A stretch of 64,000 bases of DNA from Chryseobacterium sp. Leaf201 (GCF_001421435.1 NZ_LMKA01000090.1:47020-111019); one strand, 5' to 3'. Shown: positions 35,604-44,875, counted from the first letter of the stretch. Notes: a model not told the origin generated them from the letters alone. A program made the numbers and translations.

Positions 35604-36887
35604 ATGAAGCAGGGATTGCAATTCTTACTCTTGATTTTTTCGTTGACAGCTTTAGCCCAGAAAGGAAACATGGACACCGCTCAGGTGGTTGTCCCCAACA
35701 GATATAACAGCACCGAAGCACAGAAAAAGCCGTATGTCATTATGATTTCTGCGGACGGATTCCGTTATGATTATGCCGAAAAATACCATGCTGAAAACCT
35801 TCTGAAGTTCTCTGGTGAAGGCGTCCGTGCAGAAGCCATGCTTCCAGGCTATCCGAGCATTACATTCCCGAACCACTGGACACTGATCACCGGGCTTTAT
35901 CCCTCGCACCACGGATTGATTGATAATTTCTTTTATGATTACAAGAGGAAGGAAGGGTATGCCATGAGCAACAGGGAAAATGCAGAAGACGGCAGCTGGT
36001 ACGGCGGAATTCCGCTTTGGGGACTTGCTGAAAAACAGGGGATGGTTGCTGCATCTTTAATGTGGGTAGGTTCTGCAAGCAATGCAGGAGGTTCGAGACC
36101 TGCTTATTATTATCCTTATCATGAAAAATTTACACCGTCTGAAAAAGTGGATAAAGTGATCAGTTGGCTGAAGCTGCCAGAAGACAAAAGGCCGCATTTC
36201 ATTTCACTGTATTTTCCTGAAGTTGACGGAAGCGGGCACCATTTCGGCCCGGATACAAAAGAAACCGAAGAAGCCGTTCATCTGGTGGATGAAGCAATTG
36301 GGAATCTGGTTCAGAAGGTAAATGCTTTAGGACTGGAAAATGTAAACTTCATTTTTGTTTCAGATCACGGCATGGTAAAAGTTGACGGCGGGAGCCCGCT
36401 GGAAATTCCTGCTTTGCTGTTTGATAAAAACAGGTTTGATTTTTATAATTCACAGACATTATTAAGGGTGCATGTTAAAAATCCTGATAAGGTTAAGCGC
36501 GTTTATAAAGAATTGAAAGCAGGTAAAACAGATGATTATGAAGTACATTTAGATAAAAAACTGCCCGGATACCTTCATTTCAGTACAAAAGATGACCGGT
36601 ATAGCAGGATCGGGCAGATTTTATTGATACCTAAGGCTCCAAAAATATTTTTAGAGAAGGGCAGGAAAACCTCTGTCGGGAAACACGGTTATAATCCAAG
36701 GCTCGTTCCTGAAATGAAAGCAACTTTTATGGCCTGGGGTCCTGAATTTAAGAACAATCTGGTTGTTGATGAATTTTCCAATATCCACGTGTATCCTTTA
36801 GTCGCTAAAATTTTAGGATTACCCATTAATCATCCCGTTGACGGAAAATTAAAAGTGTTGAAAAAAACACTGAAAGCGAAAAAATAA
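35604..36887 (+). CDS. ENPP-type nucleotide pyrophosphatase/phosphodiesterase
   Basis: Encodes 427 residues with a signal peptide ending near LALAQK. The alkaline phosphatase superfamily core is visible: metal-binding Asp in MISADGFRYDY, the Thr/Ser nucleophile region PSITFPNHWTLITGLYPSHHG, the second metal site PEVDGSGHHFGPDT, and FVSDHGMVK. These proteins hydrolyse phosphodiester bonds of nucleotides or lipids in the periplasm or on the surface. No T9SS tail is present. It has its own promoter and stands between two terminators. Confidence 0.9.
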   Translation: MKQGLQFLLLIFSLTALAQKGNMDTAQVVVPNRYNSTEAQKKPYVIMISADGFRYDYAEKYHAENLLKFSGEGVRAEAMLPGYPSITFPNHWTLITGLYPSHHGLIDNFFYDYKRKEGYAMSNRENAEDGSWYGGIPLWGLAEKQGMVAASLMWVGSASNAGGSRPAYYYPYHEKFTPSEKVDKVISWLKLPEDKRPHFISLYFPEVDGSGHHFGPDTKETEEAVHLVDEAIGNLVQKVNALGLENVNFIFVSDHGMVKVDGGSPLEIPALLFDKNRFDFYNSQTLLRVHVKNPDKVKRVYKELKAGKTDDYEVHLDKKLPGYLHFSTKDDRYSRIGQILLIPKAPKIFLEKGRKTSVGKHGYNPRLVPEMKATFMAWGPEFKNNLVVDEFSNIHVYPLVAKILGLPINHPVDGKLKVLKKTLKAKK

Positions 36888-36911
36888 ATTGAAATCAGCT
36901 TTGATTAAAAC

Positions 36912-36942
36912 AGTTTCGGCGCACCTTTAGTGCGCCGAAACT
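36912..36942. terminator. strong bidirectional hairpin between convergent genes
   Basis: AGTTTCGGCGCAC pairs perfectly with GTGCGCCGAAACT around CTTTA, a 13-bp G+C-rich stem. On the minus strand it is followed by GTTTTAATC. A second short inverted repeat (ACCGTA/TACGGT) lies at about 36945-36960. Confidence 0.75.
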
Positions 36943-36992
36943 TTACCGTAACCATACGGTATACGGTCAGGGCTGAAACTCAAATCTTCATT

Positions 36993-37883
36993 TTATGAAA
37001 GAGAGCTGAATTTCTCCTTAAACTCATCCGCAAAATCTTCCAGCTTTGTCCCTTCAGAAACCGGCGAACCGGCTTGTGTAAAAGCTTGCTGTATAACACC
37101 GGTTCGGATTCCCCTTCCCATTTCCTCATACAGCTTAGCCATTTCCTCAGGAAGGCCTGCCTGTACCATGCCTTCATAAGCCTGCGGGTCTGTAAATTCG
37201 ACCCACGGTAAATCAGGCTTTCCGATCGCTGAGCCTAATACTTTGGCAAAATCTCCGGCTTTACGGTAATCAGTAACCACATAACGGATCTTTTGCTCAG
37301 AAGATGGTTTTACCAGTTCTTCCGCGGCAGCTTTTGCAATATCTCCCGGGTGTACCAGAGGGACTTCAACTTCCGGAGAATAGTTTCCGCCGATAATTCC
37401 TGCAGTTTTAATCAGGGGAATATCGTTAAAGAAATTAATATAGAAATTCCCGGCTCTTAAAAAGGTGACCGACACATTCTCCAATTCGCTATATAGGTTT
37501 TCAATGTGGTGAATTGCCTTTATCGGGCCGTTTTCCACAGGAGATTCAGCGCCGACACTGCTTAACATAACCACTCTTTTCACCGCTGTTTTCCTGACAG
37601 CTTCAGCATAGTTATTTCCTGCGCTCACTGTATTTTCAATAATATTTTTTTCACTTATAATCGGCGGGGTCATCAGAAAAACCGAATCGGCACCTTCAAA
37701 AGTTTCTGTCAGGAAATGTAAATCCGTAATAGATCCGATTGCCGCTTTAGCTCCCAGCGATTCAATTTCATTTTTTTTATTTTTATTGCTGCTGATCACA
37801 GTAATGTCATGGCCTTCCGAAATTAATTGCTGGGCCAGCGGTTTGGCAACGTTCCCTAAAGAACCTGTAATGATGATTTTCAT
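36993..37883 (-). CDS. NmrA/SDR-type NAD(P)-binding protein
   Basis: Encodes 296 residues. The N-terminal Rossmann start MKIIITGSLGNVAKPLAQQL (residues 1-20) has the Gly-rich NAD(P) loop; DSVFLMTPP and VVMLSSVGAES are typical of NmrA-like atypical short-chain dehydrogenases. The active-site YxxxK of classical SDRs is absent, as is usual for this subgroup. Such proteins act as quinone or aldehyde reductases or redox sensors. It is divergent from an HxlR regulator 82 nt away; their promoters overlap, so it is the probable target. Confidence 0.85.
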   Translation of the reverse strand: MKIIITGSLGNVAKPLAQQLISEGHDITVISSNKNKKNEIESLGAKAAIGSITDLHFLTETFEGADSVFLMTPPIISEKNIIENTVSAGNNYAEAVRKTAVKRVVMLSSVGAESPVENGPIKAIHHIENLYSELENVSVTFLRAGNFYINFFNDIPLIKTAGIIGGNYSPEVEVPLVHPGDIAKAAAEELVKPSSEQKIRYVVTDYRKAGDFAKVLGSAIGKPDLPWVEFTDPQAYEGMVQAGLPEEMAKLYEEMGRGIRTGVIQQAFTQAGSPVSEGTKLEDFADEFKEKFSSLS

Positions 37884-37891
37884 ACTAATTA

Positions 37892-37922
37892 TTGTTTATT
37901 TACAGGAACAAAGTTATATTTG
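37892..37922 (+). promoter_or_regulatory. promoter of the hxlR-like gene
   Basis: TTG (37892-37894), 20 nt, TATATTTG (37915-37922). The -7 box overlaps by two bases the -7 box of the opposite promoter. Confidence 0.65.
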
Positions 37923-37939
37923 TACTTACTTTTATACAA
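37909..37939 (-). promoter_or_regulatory. promoter of the NmrA-like gene
   Basis: On the minus strand TTG (37939-37937), 20 nt, TAACTTTG (37916-37909). It faces the hxlR promoter so that the two RNA polymerase footprints clash. Confidence 0.65.
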
Positions 37940-37947
37940 GTACTTAC
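37922..37947. promoter_or_regulatory. direct repeats GTACTTAC, candidate HxlR operator
   Basis: GTACTTAC occurs at 37922-37929 and 37940-37947, 18 bp apart, overlapping the -7/-33 spacer of the leftward promoter and the start region of the rightward one. A related TAAAGTATGTA on the other strand follows at about 37949. A dimeric winged-helix repressor could bind here. Confidence 0.5.
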
Positions 37948-37965
37948 CCTAAAGTATGTATTCAT

Positions 37966-38328
37966 ATGACGGCAATTAAAGAAAATTCGACCATTCAGGA
38001 GAATAAGAAACAGTTATTGGACCAGTGTCCTGTAATGTATGTTATGGAAAGGATTTCCGGTTTCTGGAAACCGATTATCCTGTTTAATCTTTCTACAGGA
38101 GAGAAAAGATACAGCGAACTCAAAAGAGCCATTCCTAAAGTGACGGAAAAGATGCTCATTCAGCATTTAAAACAGCTGGAAAATGACGGGCTGATCGTCA
38201 GGACTGCAAAACCTGTTGTGCCTCCGTATGTAACCTACAAACTAAGTGATGCAGGCATGAGGCTTTCCCCGGTAATTGATGCAATGGCAGACTGGGCCTA
38301 TGATGATATGGGACAGAACCGTCAGTAA
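37966..38328 (+). CDS. HxlR-family winged-helix regulator
   Basis: Encodes 120 residues from ATG 37966; an upstream frame from 37786 would run through the neighbouring gene. The HxlR signature is present: CPVMYVMERISGFWKPIILFNL with one conserved Cys (about residue 19), GEKRYSELKRAIPKVTEKML and LIVRTAKPVVPPYVTYKLSDAG. HxlR proteins such as YodB/HypR sense electrophiles or oxidants through the N-terminal Cys. It most likely controls the divergent NmrA-like gene. Confidence 0.92.
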   Translation: MTAIKENSTIQENKKQLLDQCPVMYVMERISGFWKPIILFNLSTGEKRYSELKRAIPKVTEKMLIQHLKQLENDGLIVRTAKPVVPPYVTYKLSDAGMRLSPVIDAMADWAYDDMGQNRQ

Positions 38329-38361
38329 TACAATGATCCTGATATTTCCGGTACCATTAAA

Positions 38362-38396
38362 TAAAAAAATACTCTTCAGGACGAAGAGTATTTTTC
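38362..38396. terminator. bidirectional terminator between hxlR-like and adh genes
   Basis: AAATACTCTTC pairs with GAAGAGTATTT around AGGAC with A- and T-runs on both sides. Confidence 0.88.
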
Positions 38397-38409
38397 TACA
38401 AGCAACTTT

Positions 38410-39465
38410 TTATAAAGACTTCATGTCAACCACGAAGCGGTATTTCACATCGCTTTTCAGCATTCTTTCATAGGCATGGTTAATTTCATCCATTTTGATC
38501 ACCTCAATATCAGAAACAATATTATGCTGTCCGCAGAAATCAAGCATTTCCTGAGTTTCAGCAATCCCTCCGATCAGGGAACCTGCCACAGAACGGCGCT
38601 GGAAAATCATCGGTACAGTACTTGGCTTAACTTCTTCGAACTGGCCTACAAATCCTACCAGAACCAAGGTTCCGTCTAAAGCAACAGTCTGCATGTAAGG
38701 ATTGATATCATGCTCATAAGGAACCGTATCAATAATAACATCAAATTTACCGGTCACCGATTTCATCTGGGATTCATCGGTAGAGATTATCACATGGTCG
38801 GCTCCCAGTTTTTTGGCATCTTCAGTTTTTCCCGGTGTCCTGGAGAATAAAGTCACTTCAGCACCTAAGCCTTTGGCGAGTTTGATTGCCATGTGCCCCA
38901 GGCCGCCTAAACCTACTACGGCAACTTTGGAATCCGGGCCAACGTTCCAGTGTCTTAACGGAGACCAGGTGGTAATCCCTGCACACAGAAGAGGCGCAAC
39001 GGCAGCAAGGTCAAGGTTTTCAGGAACGCTCAGCACAAAATGCTCATCAACCACTACCTTCTGGGAATAGCCTCCGAATGTCTGTCCGCCAAGATGCTTA
39101 TCCTTCCCGTTGTAGGTTCCTGTAAATCCGTTCTGGCAGTACTGCTCCAGATCCTGTTTGCAACTGTCACACTGTCCGCAGGAATCTACCATACAGCCCA
39201 CCGCAGCCAGGTCCCCGATTTTAAATTTGGAAACTTTGCTTCCTACATTGGTAATCCGGCCTACGATTTCATGTCCCGGAACCACAGGATACATAGATCC
39301 GCCCCAGTCGTTTCTCGCTGTGTGAAGATCCGAATGGCAGACTCCGCAATATAGGATCTCAATCTCTATGTCTTTAGGGGTCACTTCTCTTCTTTCAATG
39401 GTCATTGCCTCCAAATCTGCTGTTTTGGATTCTGTTCCGTAAGCTTTTACTGTAAATGCGCTCAT
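38410..39465 (-). CDS. zinc-dependent NAD(P) alcohol dehydrogenase, CAD/YahK type
   Basis: Encodes 351 residues. Catalytic zinc ligands are in CGVCHSDLH (Cys) and GHEIVGRI (His), with the structural zinc cluster CGQCDSCKQDLEQYC (four Cys, about 100-114). The Rossmann motif GLGGLGHMAIKLA (about 182-194) is followed by an SRTPGK stretch that suits NADP. These cinnamyl-alcohol-type reductases detoxify aldehydes in the cytoplasm. The gene is divergent from an AraC regulator, 158 nt away. Confidence 0.93.
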   Translation of the reverse strand: MSAFTVKAYGTESKTADLEAMTIERREVTPKDIEIEILYCGVCHSDLHTARNDWGGSMYPVVPGHEIVGRITNVGSKVSKFKIGDLAAVGCMVDSCGQCDSCKQDLEQYCQNGFTGTYNGKDKHLGGQTFGGYSQKVVVDEHFVLSVPENLDLAAVAPLLCAGITTWSPLRHWNVGPDSKVAVVGLGGLGHMAIKLAKGLGAEVTLFSRTPGKTEDAKKLGADHVIISTDESQMKSVTGKFDVIIDTVPYEHDINPYMQTVALDGTLVLVGFVGQFEEVKPSTVPMIFQRRSVAGSLIGGIAETQEMLDFCGQHNIVSDIEVIKMDEINHAYERMLKSDVKYRFVVDMKSL

Positions 39466-39623
39466 TTTTTTATTTAATTTAGTTGATATTTTCTTTGATT
39501 ACAAAAATCGATAGTTTACTATTAGCAATACTTATACAAATTACGGAAAGATGTACCAATTTTACCGACATTTATAAATCTCCGGCCGGAAAACGGTAAT
39601 TTTGAACAGCAGCAAAAGTATAG

Positions 39624-40529
39624 ATGATGGTACAGAACAATATTGAAATCATAAACAGTATTTCCGAATACAATAAAATGGTGAATCATGAAACGCTCCA
39701 CCCGCTGGTGAGTATTGTTGATTTTTCAAAATCAGATCCTATCTGCCAGTTCAGCAGGGTCTTCGGGTTTTATTGTGTCTTTTTAAAAGATGTCATGTGC
39801 GGTGATATGTATTACGGCAAAAACAGCTATGATTACCAGGAAGGGACATTGGTTTTTGTTGCGCCTGATCAGGTGTATGGGATTAACAATGAAGGTACTT
39901 ATATCCAGCCTGCAGGATTTGCCCTGCTGTTTCATCCGGATCTGATCAAAGGAACGGACTTCGGTAAAAAAATCAGGGAATACAGTTTTTTTTCCTATGA
40001 AGTGCATGAGGCGCTGCATCTTTCCGAAAGAGAAAGAGAAATTATTTTAGACAGCTTTAACAATATAAAATTCGAACTGGAACAGACGATTGACAAGCAC
40101 AGCAAATCCCTCATCATCAATAATATTGAGCTGTTCCTGAACTACTGTATGCGTTTTTATGACCGTCAGTTTATTACAAGGGACCATGTGAACCGGGGAT
40201 ATATCGGAAAATTCAATCAATTACTGGATGAATACCTGAAATCTGATAAGCCGAAGAGTATAGGCCTCCCGATGGTCAATTATTTTGCAGAACAGCTCAA
40301 TTTTTCAGCTAATTATTTCGGGGATTTAATAAAAAAGGAACTTGGGATTTCGGCACAGGAATTTATTCATAATAAACTGATTGATGTAGCGAAAGACCGT
40401 ATTTTCAACCATACAAAATCAATCAGCGAGATTTCCTATGATCTGGGATTTAAATATCCGCAGCATTTTGCCAGGCTGTTCAAAAGCAAGACCGGCGTGT
40501 CTCCCAGTGAATATAAATTGTTAAACTAA
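39624..40529 (+). CDS. AraC-family transcriptional regulator
   Basis: Encodes 301 residues. The N-terminal ligand domain is cupin-like (GDMYYGKNSYDYQEGTLVFVAPDQVYGI, about 55-85). The C-terminal double helix-turn-helix (about 195-300) shows YFAEQLNFSANYFGDLIKKELGISAQEFI and SISEISYDLGFKYPQHFARLFKSKTGVSPSEY. Divergent placement from the alcohol dehydrogenase gene suggests that it activates this gene in response to an aldehyde or related molecule (inferred). It is followed by the esterase gene in the same direction after an 88-nt gap. Confidence 0.93.
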   Translation: MMVQNNIEIINSISEYNKMVNHETLHPLVSIVDFSKSDPICQFSRVFGFYCVFLKDVMCGDMYYGKNSYDYQEGTLVFVAPDQVYGINNEGTYIQPAGFALLFHPDLIKGTDFGKKIREYSFFSYEVHEALHLSEREREIILDSFNNIKFELEQTIDKHSKSLIINNIELFLNYCMRFYDRQFITRDHVNRGYIGKFNQLLDEYLKSDKPKSIGLPMVNYFAEQLNFSANYFGDLIKKELGISAQEFIHNKLIDVAKDRIFNHTKSISEISYDLGFKYPQHFARLFKSKTGVSPSEYKLLN

Positions 40530-40617
40530 AACTTTACCGTTAAAATATCCGTGTATTCATTGTGTTGAAAATCAAAAAACATTAAATTTAATTGATAAAT
40601 GAATTTGATTTCCCTGC

Positions 40618-41946
40618 ATGGCCACAATACAAAACAATACAGCACATATCTTTCACACATCTTTCGGAGAAATTCCGGCATTAAAAGAAAACGGTGTCAT
40701 CAGAGCTAAAAGCATCCGCTATGCACGTTCTGAAAGATTCGGGAAGCCCGTTCCTTTACAGTCGGTCGAGTCAGGAGGAATTACAGATAAGACGCCTGTG
40801 TGCCCACAGCATATCAGCCCGCTTCTGGACAGGCTGATCCAGAAAACTGAAGTGGAGCAGTTTGTGCCCGATGAATCTACACAGTTCCTGACCATAACCC
40901 GCCCTGACCATGTTAATGAACATGAAGAACTGCCTGTCATCGTCTGGATCCACGGCGGCTCATATGAAATCGGATGCGGCGATCTTCCGACTTCCGATCC
41001 TTCGGTCTGGGTGAAAGAACAGAACATTATCGTAGTCTCGGTGTCTTACCGGCTGGGGCTGTTCGGGTTTCTGGGCGGTGATGAAACCAGGCCGGCCAAC
41101 CTCGGACTGTTTGATATCATGGAAGCTTTACGGTGGATCCGGAAAAATATCCGGAGTTTTGCAGGAAATCCTGGGAACATTACACTTTTCGGGCAGTCTT
41201 CCGGAGGTGATGCCATTGCCCATCTGATGATTTCCGAAGGTATTGACAACCTGTTCCAGCGTGCGATTATTCACAGTGCGCCATTGGGATTCAGGATTAA
41301 AAGACAGAAAATGTCCCACGAATTTTTCCTGAAAACACAGAGTCTGAAAGATGAACCAGATCCTCTGAAAATGGTGGAAGACTATGGTGACTTTTTACCT
41401 TCTTTCAGGAAATACGGCTTGAAAACATCAATGCCGTTCTGTACCCAGTACGGCTATCCTCCGTTATGCAGGGAAGAAGAAAGTCTGGAAAAATGGAGAG
41501 AAAATGCCCGGAAATACGATGTTTTAATGGGCTCCAACCATGACGAAACCGCATTTTATGTGAAAACGGCGCAGCAGGGAATTTATACCTATTTAAATAA
41601 GAAAATCCTCAACAGCATTGTACGCTCCACCACAAAATCCATCTATGAAAAACCGGCTCGGATTTTCTCGGAAAATTATGAAAAAGGGGGAGGGAATATT
41701 TATCTTTTTAAAATTCATTCAAAGGTAAAGAATAATAATATCGGAGCTTCACACTGTGTAGACCTGCCACTGATCTTTGCCAATGAATCTGCATGGAAAG
41801 ACTCAGAACTTTTAAAAGGTGTTCCGTGGGAATATATTTTTGAAAACGGTAAAAAGCTCCGCGCACTGTGGGCCGAATTTGCAAGGACCGGAAAGATTTC
41901 AGATCAGTCTGAAAGGCCGGAAATTCTTGAGCTCCGAAAAGTTTAG
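40618..41946 (+). CDS. type B carboxylesterase family protein
   Basis: Encodes 442 residues. The oxyanion motif VIVWIHGGSYEIGCGD and the nucleophile elbow LFGQSSGGDAIAHLM (GxSxG, about residues 188-202) are clear; the acid is probable in NHDETAFY and the His in ASHCVDLPLIF. No signal peptide is seen, so it acts in the cytoplasm. At 442 residues it is shorter than most family members (about 500). Substrate unknown. It may be co-regulated with the AraC gene 88 nt upstream. Confidence 0.88.
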   Translation: MATIQNNTAHIFHTSFGEIPALKENGVIRAKSIRYARSERFGKPVPLQSVESGGITDKTPVCPQHISPLLDRLIQKTEVEQFVPDESTQFLTITRPDHVNEHEELPVIVWIHGGSYEIGCGDLPTSDPSVWVKEQNIIVVSVSYRLGLFGFLGGDETRPANLGLFDIMEALRWIRKNIRSFAGNPGNITLFGQSSGGDAIAHLMISEGIDNLFQRAIIHSAPLGFRIKRQKMSHEFFLKTQSLKDEPDPLKMVEDYGDFLPSFRKYGLKTSMPFCTQYGYPPLCREEESLEKWRENARKYDVLMGSNHDETAFYVKTAQQGIYTYLNKKILNSIVRSTTKSIYEKPARIFSENYEKGGGNIYLFKIHSKVKNNNIGASHCVDLPLIFANESAWKDSELLKGVPWEYIFENGKKLRALWAEFARTGKISDQSERPEILELRKV

Positions 41947-41963
41947 TTTAAATTATTAAAAAA

Positions 41964-42019
41964 TTAGTTTGTCACGCCGGGAATCGAATCTGTTTATTGA
42001 TTTCGGAGTGACAAACTAA
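41964..42019. repeat. 12-bp perfect inverted repeat between convergent genes
   Basis: TTAGTTTGTCAC (41964-41975) and GTGACAAACTAA (42008-42019) are exact complements, with an inner CCG/CGG pair, enclosing a loop of about 25 nt. It may act as a bidirectional terminator, though no T-run follows; GTTTGTCA-type hairpins may also be dispersed in related genomes (recollection). Confidence 0.6.
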
Positions 42020-42045
42020 CTATAAGGTGTTATTCTGTAATGGGC

Positions 42046-43518
42046 TTACTCAGCAATCCATACGCTGACATTTCCTGCCGGAACAGGGAAGGTTCCCCAT
42101 CCGTTTTCGTCAATGGTAACTTTATTTTCAGTTCTTCCCAACAGATCATAGAATACTTTTCCGATGTATCTTTCACCCATTTCCATAGGTTTTTCATACG
42201 CATCTTTGTTACTCAGTACCACAGCACAACCGGAATGTTCTTCGTCTCCTTCACGAACCCATCCCAGGCAGTTGGCGTCTTCAAAAAAGTCTCTCTGCTC
42301 ACCGTATGCATGATATTTACGGGCTTTCAGCAGTTCTTCAATTCCATCCACTTTATCCAGGAATATTTCCTGGTCATTGCCTTCTCTGTCTTTATCTACA
42401 TAATGGGCGCCGTACAGGTCAGGATAAAACACGCACGGGTAACCGTCCTGTCGCAATAAAATCATAGCATAGGCCAATGGTTTGAACCATGTTTCTACAG
42501 GGGCTTCAAGATCCTGAAGAGGCTGCGTATCATGATTGTCTACCAGTGTTACCGAGTGCAGCGGATCTTCTTTTGTCAGAGTTTCATCAAAAATCCTTCT
42601 CAGATCATAGGTGTTTCCTTCAACGGATGCATTATGGAAATTATGATGCAGAGAGCTGTCAAAAAGGCTCATGCACCCTTCGGTAAACGCAATGTATTTC
42701 TGAAGCAGAGGCAGGCGTCCCGGAGCCCAGTATTCCCCTACGGCAAAAATATTCTTACCGGTATTGGAGCGAAGCATGGTCAGCCACTCTTTGTAAAACT
42801 CATAAGAAATATGTTTTACCGCATCAAGCCTTACCCCGTCAAAATCCGTCTGGTCAAAATACCATTTCGCCCAATGGTTGAGTTCTTCGCGGACGTGGGG
42901 ATTCCTGTGTTCGATATCATTGAACATCAGGTAATCATAATTCCCTTTTTCGTCATCAATCATTTCTTCCCAGCCATCGCCGTATTCAGATTTGATTTTA
43001 TAAATATGTGAATCCATGCCTTCCGCATAGTCTACACCGCTGAAACAGGTAAAATTCCACTCAAAATCAGAATATTTTTTATTCCTTCCCGGAAAGTTAA
43101 ACTTTGTATACGATTGGATATCAAATTCATCAGAGATAATTTTGTCCCTGTCTTCCTCATCTACTTTTACGACTTTGAATGTTTCCAGCTCATCGCCGCC
43201 GCCCTTATGGTTGAGGACAATATCTACAATTATTTTGATATTACGTTCTTTAAGCGCTTTAATAGCGTTGAGGTAATCTTCCTTTGTTCCGTATTTTGTG
43301 GCTACAGTATCTTTCTGGTCAAATTCCCCGAGGTCAAAAAGGTCATAAGTGTCATATCCTACAGAATGTTTGCCTCCGGCCGCTTTGTAAGCGGGTGGAA
43401 ACCATACGGATGTAATTCCAAGCTCTTCTAAATAATCGGCTTCTTTTTCTGCCTGCTTCCACAGTATTCCACCTTCTTCTATGTACCAGTGGAAGTACTG
43501 AATCATCGTTTCATTCAT
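42046..43518 (-). CDS. cytoplasmic alpha-amylase, GH13 (subfamily 5-like)
   Basis: Encodes 490 residues without signal peptide. The (beta/alpha)8 motifs are: region I DIVLNHKGGG, region II DGVRLDAVKH (nucleophile Asp, about 236), region III AVGEYWAPG (acid/base Glu, about 268) and region IV VDNHDTQ (Asp). This matches the intracellular GH13_5 group that includes AmyA of E. coli and bacterial liquefying amylases. It would degrade cytoplasmic alpha-glucan. The gene lies downstream of dinB on the same strand with a 45-nt gap, and converges with the esterase gene. Confidence 0.93.
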   Translation of the reverse strand: MNETMIQYFHWYIEEGGILWKQAEKEADYLEELGITSVWFPPAYKAAGGKHSVGYDTYDLFDLGEFDQKDTVATKYGTKEDYLNAIKALKERNIKIIVDIVLNHKGGGDELETFKVVKVDEEDRDKIISDEFDIQSYTKFNFPGRNKKYSDFEWNFTCFSGVDYAEGMDSHIYKIKSEYGDGWEEMIDDEKGNYDYLMFNDIEHRNPHVREELNHWAKWYFDQTDFDGVRLDAVKHISYEFYKEWLTMLRSNTGKNIFAVGEYWAPGRLPLLQKYIAFTEGCMSLFDSSLHHNFHNASVEGNTYDLRRIFDETLTKEDPLHSVTLVDNHDTQPLQDLEAPVETWFKPLAYAMILLRQDGYPCVFYPDLYGAHYVDKDREGNDQEIFLDKVDGIEELLKARKYHAYGEQRDFFEDANCLGWVREGDEEHSGCAVVLSNKDAYEKPMEMGERYIGKVFYDLLGRTENKVTIDENGWGTFPVPAGNVSVWIAE

Positions 43519-43563
43519 AAATTGTAAAATTGGTTTCCACAGTATAAAGAAAAAATCAGACCA

Positions 43564-44658
43564 TCAATCTTCAAATTCGGTAAACGGGATTTTTAACTGT
43601 ACGGAAACCAGCTTTTTTTCTTCCGTATTAAGATGGGAGAGGGACAGGCCCAGCAGGCGGACAGGCTTATCAAAAGGACGGAGTTCCCAGAGTTTTTTTC
43701 CGGTATTGAAATAGTGCTCAGGAGAAGAAAAATAAGTTTCCCGGGTAATGCTCCGGGTAAAAAGCGAAAAGTCTTTGTATTTGATTTTTAATGTCAACGA
43801 CCTTCCCTGGATGTTGTTTTTCTGCAGGCGCGTATGAAGCTCCTCACTTAAGCTCTGCAGTTTTTCATTGATCTGCTGTTCATCAAAAAGATCTTCCAGA
43901 AAGGTACGTTCTACGGCCACGCTCTTCTGGATGCGGTGAGGTTTCACTTCGGACGTATGGATGCCGCGGACCACATTGTAATAATACGCTCCCGATTTCC
44001 CGAATATCCTTGTAAGGTCTTCCACCGATCTTTTCTTCAGGTCCTTACCTTTATAAATGCCTAGGCTGAACATTTTATTGGCCGTTACTTTTCCCACACC
44101 GTAAAATTTTTCAACAGGCAGCTCTTCAAGGAAGCCTTCCAGTTTATCGGGATGGATGGTTTTCTGCCCGTTGGGTTTATTGATATCGGAGGCTACTTTG
44201 GCTAAAAACTTATTGACGGAGATCCCTGCCGAAGCCGTCAGACCGGTCTGCTCAAAAATTTTCTGGCGGATTTCCCTCGCGATCTGGTTGGCAGATTCTA
44301 TTCCTTTTTTATTTTCTGTAACATCAAGATATGCTTCATCTAAAGACAGGGGTTCCACCAGATCTGTGTATTCATAAAATATTTCACGGATCTGCCTGGA
44401 GATTTCTTTGTACCGAGGAAAGCGGGGAGATACGAAAATCAGGTCCGGGCATTTTTGTTTTGCGGTTTTACTGGGCATCGCAGAACGGACCCCGAATTTC
44501 CGGGCTTCATAGCTGGCTGCGGCTACCACACCACGGTGCTGCCCGCCTACAGCAATCGCTTTTCCCTTTAACGAAGGATCATCATGCTGCTCTACGGAAG
44601 CATAAAATGCATCCATATCCACATGAATAATTTTGCGTACCGGAAAAGGAGAATCCAT
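43564..44658 (-). CDS. dinB: DNA polymerase IV
   Basis: Encodes 364 residues from ATG 44658 (MDSPFPVRKIIHVDMDAF); a longer frame from 44727 is less likely. Y-family motifs: the metal-binding HVDMDAFYASVEQ, steric and palm motif SYEARKFGVRSAMPS, LSLDEAYLDVTE, the helix-hairpin-helix GVGKVTANKM and a little-finger domain. A C-terminal QLKIPF looks like a clamp-binding peptide. The enzyme does translesion synthesis. TATCTTTG on the minus strand (44670-44663) lies only 5 nt before the start, so the message could be leaderless. Confidence 0.93.
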   Translation of the reverse strand: MDSPFPVRKIIHVDMDAFYASVEQHDDPSLKGKAIAVGGQHRGVVAAASYEARKFGVRSAMPSKTAKQKCPDLIFVSPRFPRYKEISRQIREIFYEYTDLVEPLSLDEAYLDVTENKKGIESANQIAREIRQKIFEQTGLTASAGISVNKFLAKVASDINKPNGQKTIHPDKLEGFLEELPVEKFYGVGKVTANKMFSLGIYKGKDLKKRSVEDLTRIFGKSGAYYYNVVRGIHTSEVKPHRIQKSVAVERTFLEDLFDEQQINEKLQSLSEELHTRLQKNNIQGRSLTLKIKYKDFSLFTRSITRETYFSSPEHYFNTGKKLWELRPFDKPVRLLGLSLSHLNTEEKKLVSVQLKIPFTEFED

Positions 44659-44875
44659 ACCGCAAAGATATGGATTCCTATATTTTAAATTTTCTTTTGC
44701 CTTCAAACAAAAGAAACAAAAATTCAAGACCTGGAAACTCCGGCTAAAAATAAATTCTCTTCTCTAATAATTCTAAAAACCCACGCAAATCAAAAGTTGT
44801 TCTTTATTCAACATGCAGGCTATGCTCAGACAGTAGAATCTTTTTAACGTCTCTATTTCCTATGTCGTGGTTATG
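44659..44875. other. intergenic region, no gene seen
   Basis: Noncoding stretch between dinB and the thioredoxin-like lipoprotein gene, both leftward. It holds the dinB promoter element (44663-44670). No hairpin with a T-run was found after the lipoprotein gene. Confidence 0.4.

Noticed and set aside
37786..37965. N-terminal extension of the HxlR-like protein
   Set aside because: It would overlap the divergent NmrA-like gene and both promoters; the HxlR family starts near the ATG at 37966.
43114..43431. long frames opposite to the amylase gene
   Set aside because: Shadow of a clear GH13 gene; hydrophobic content stems from the reverse complement of the enzyme.
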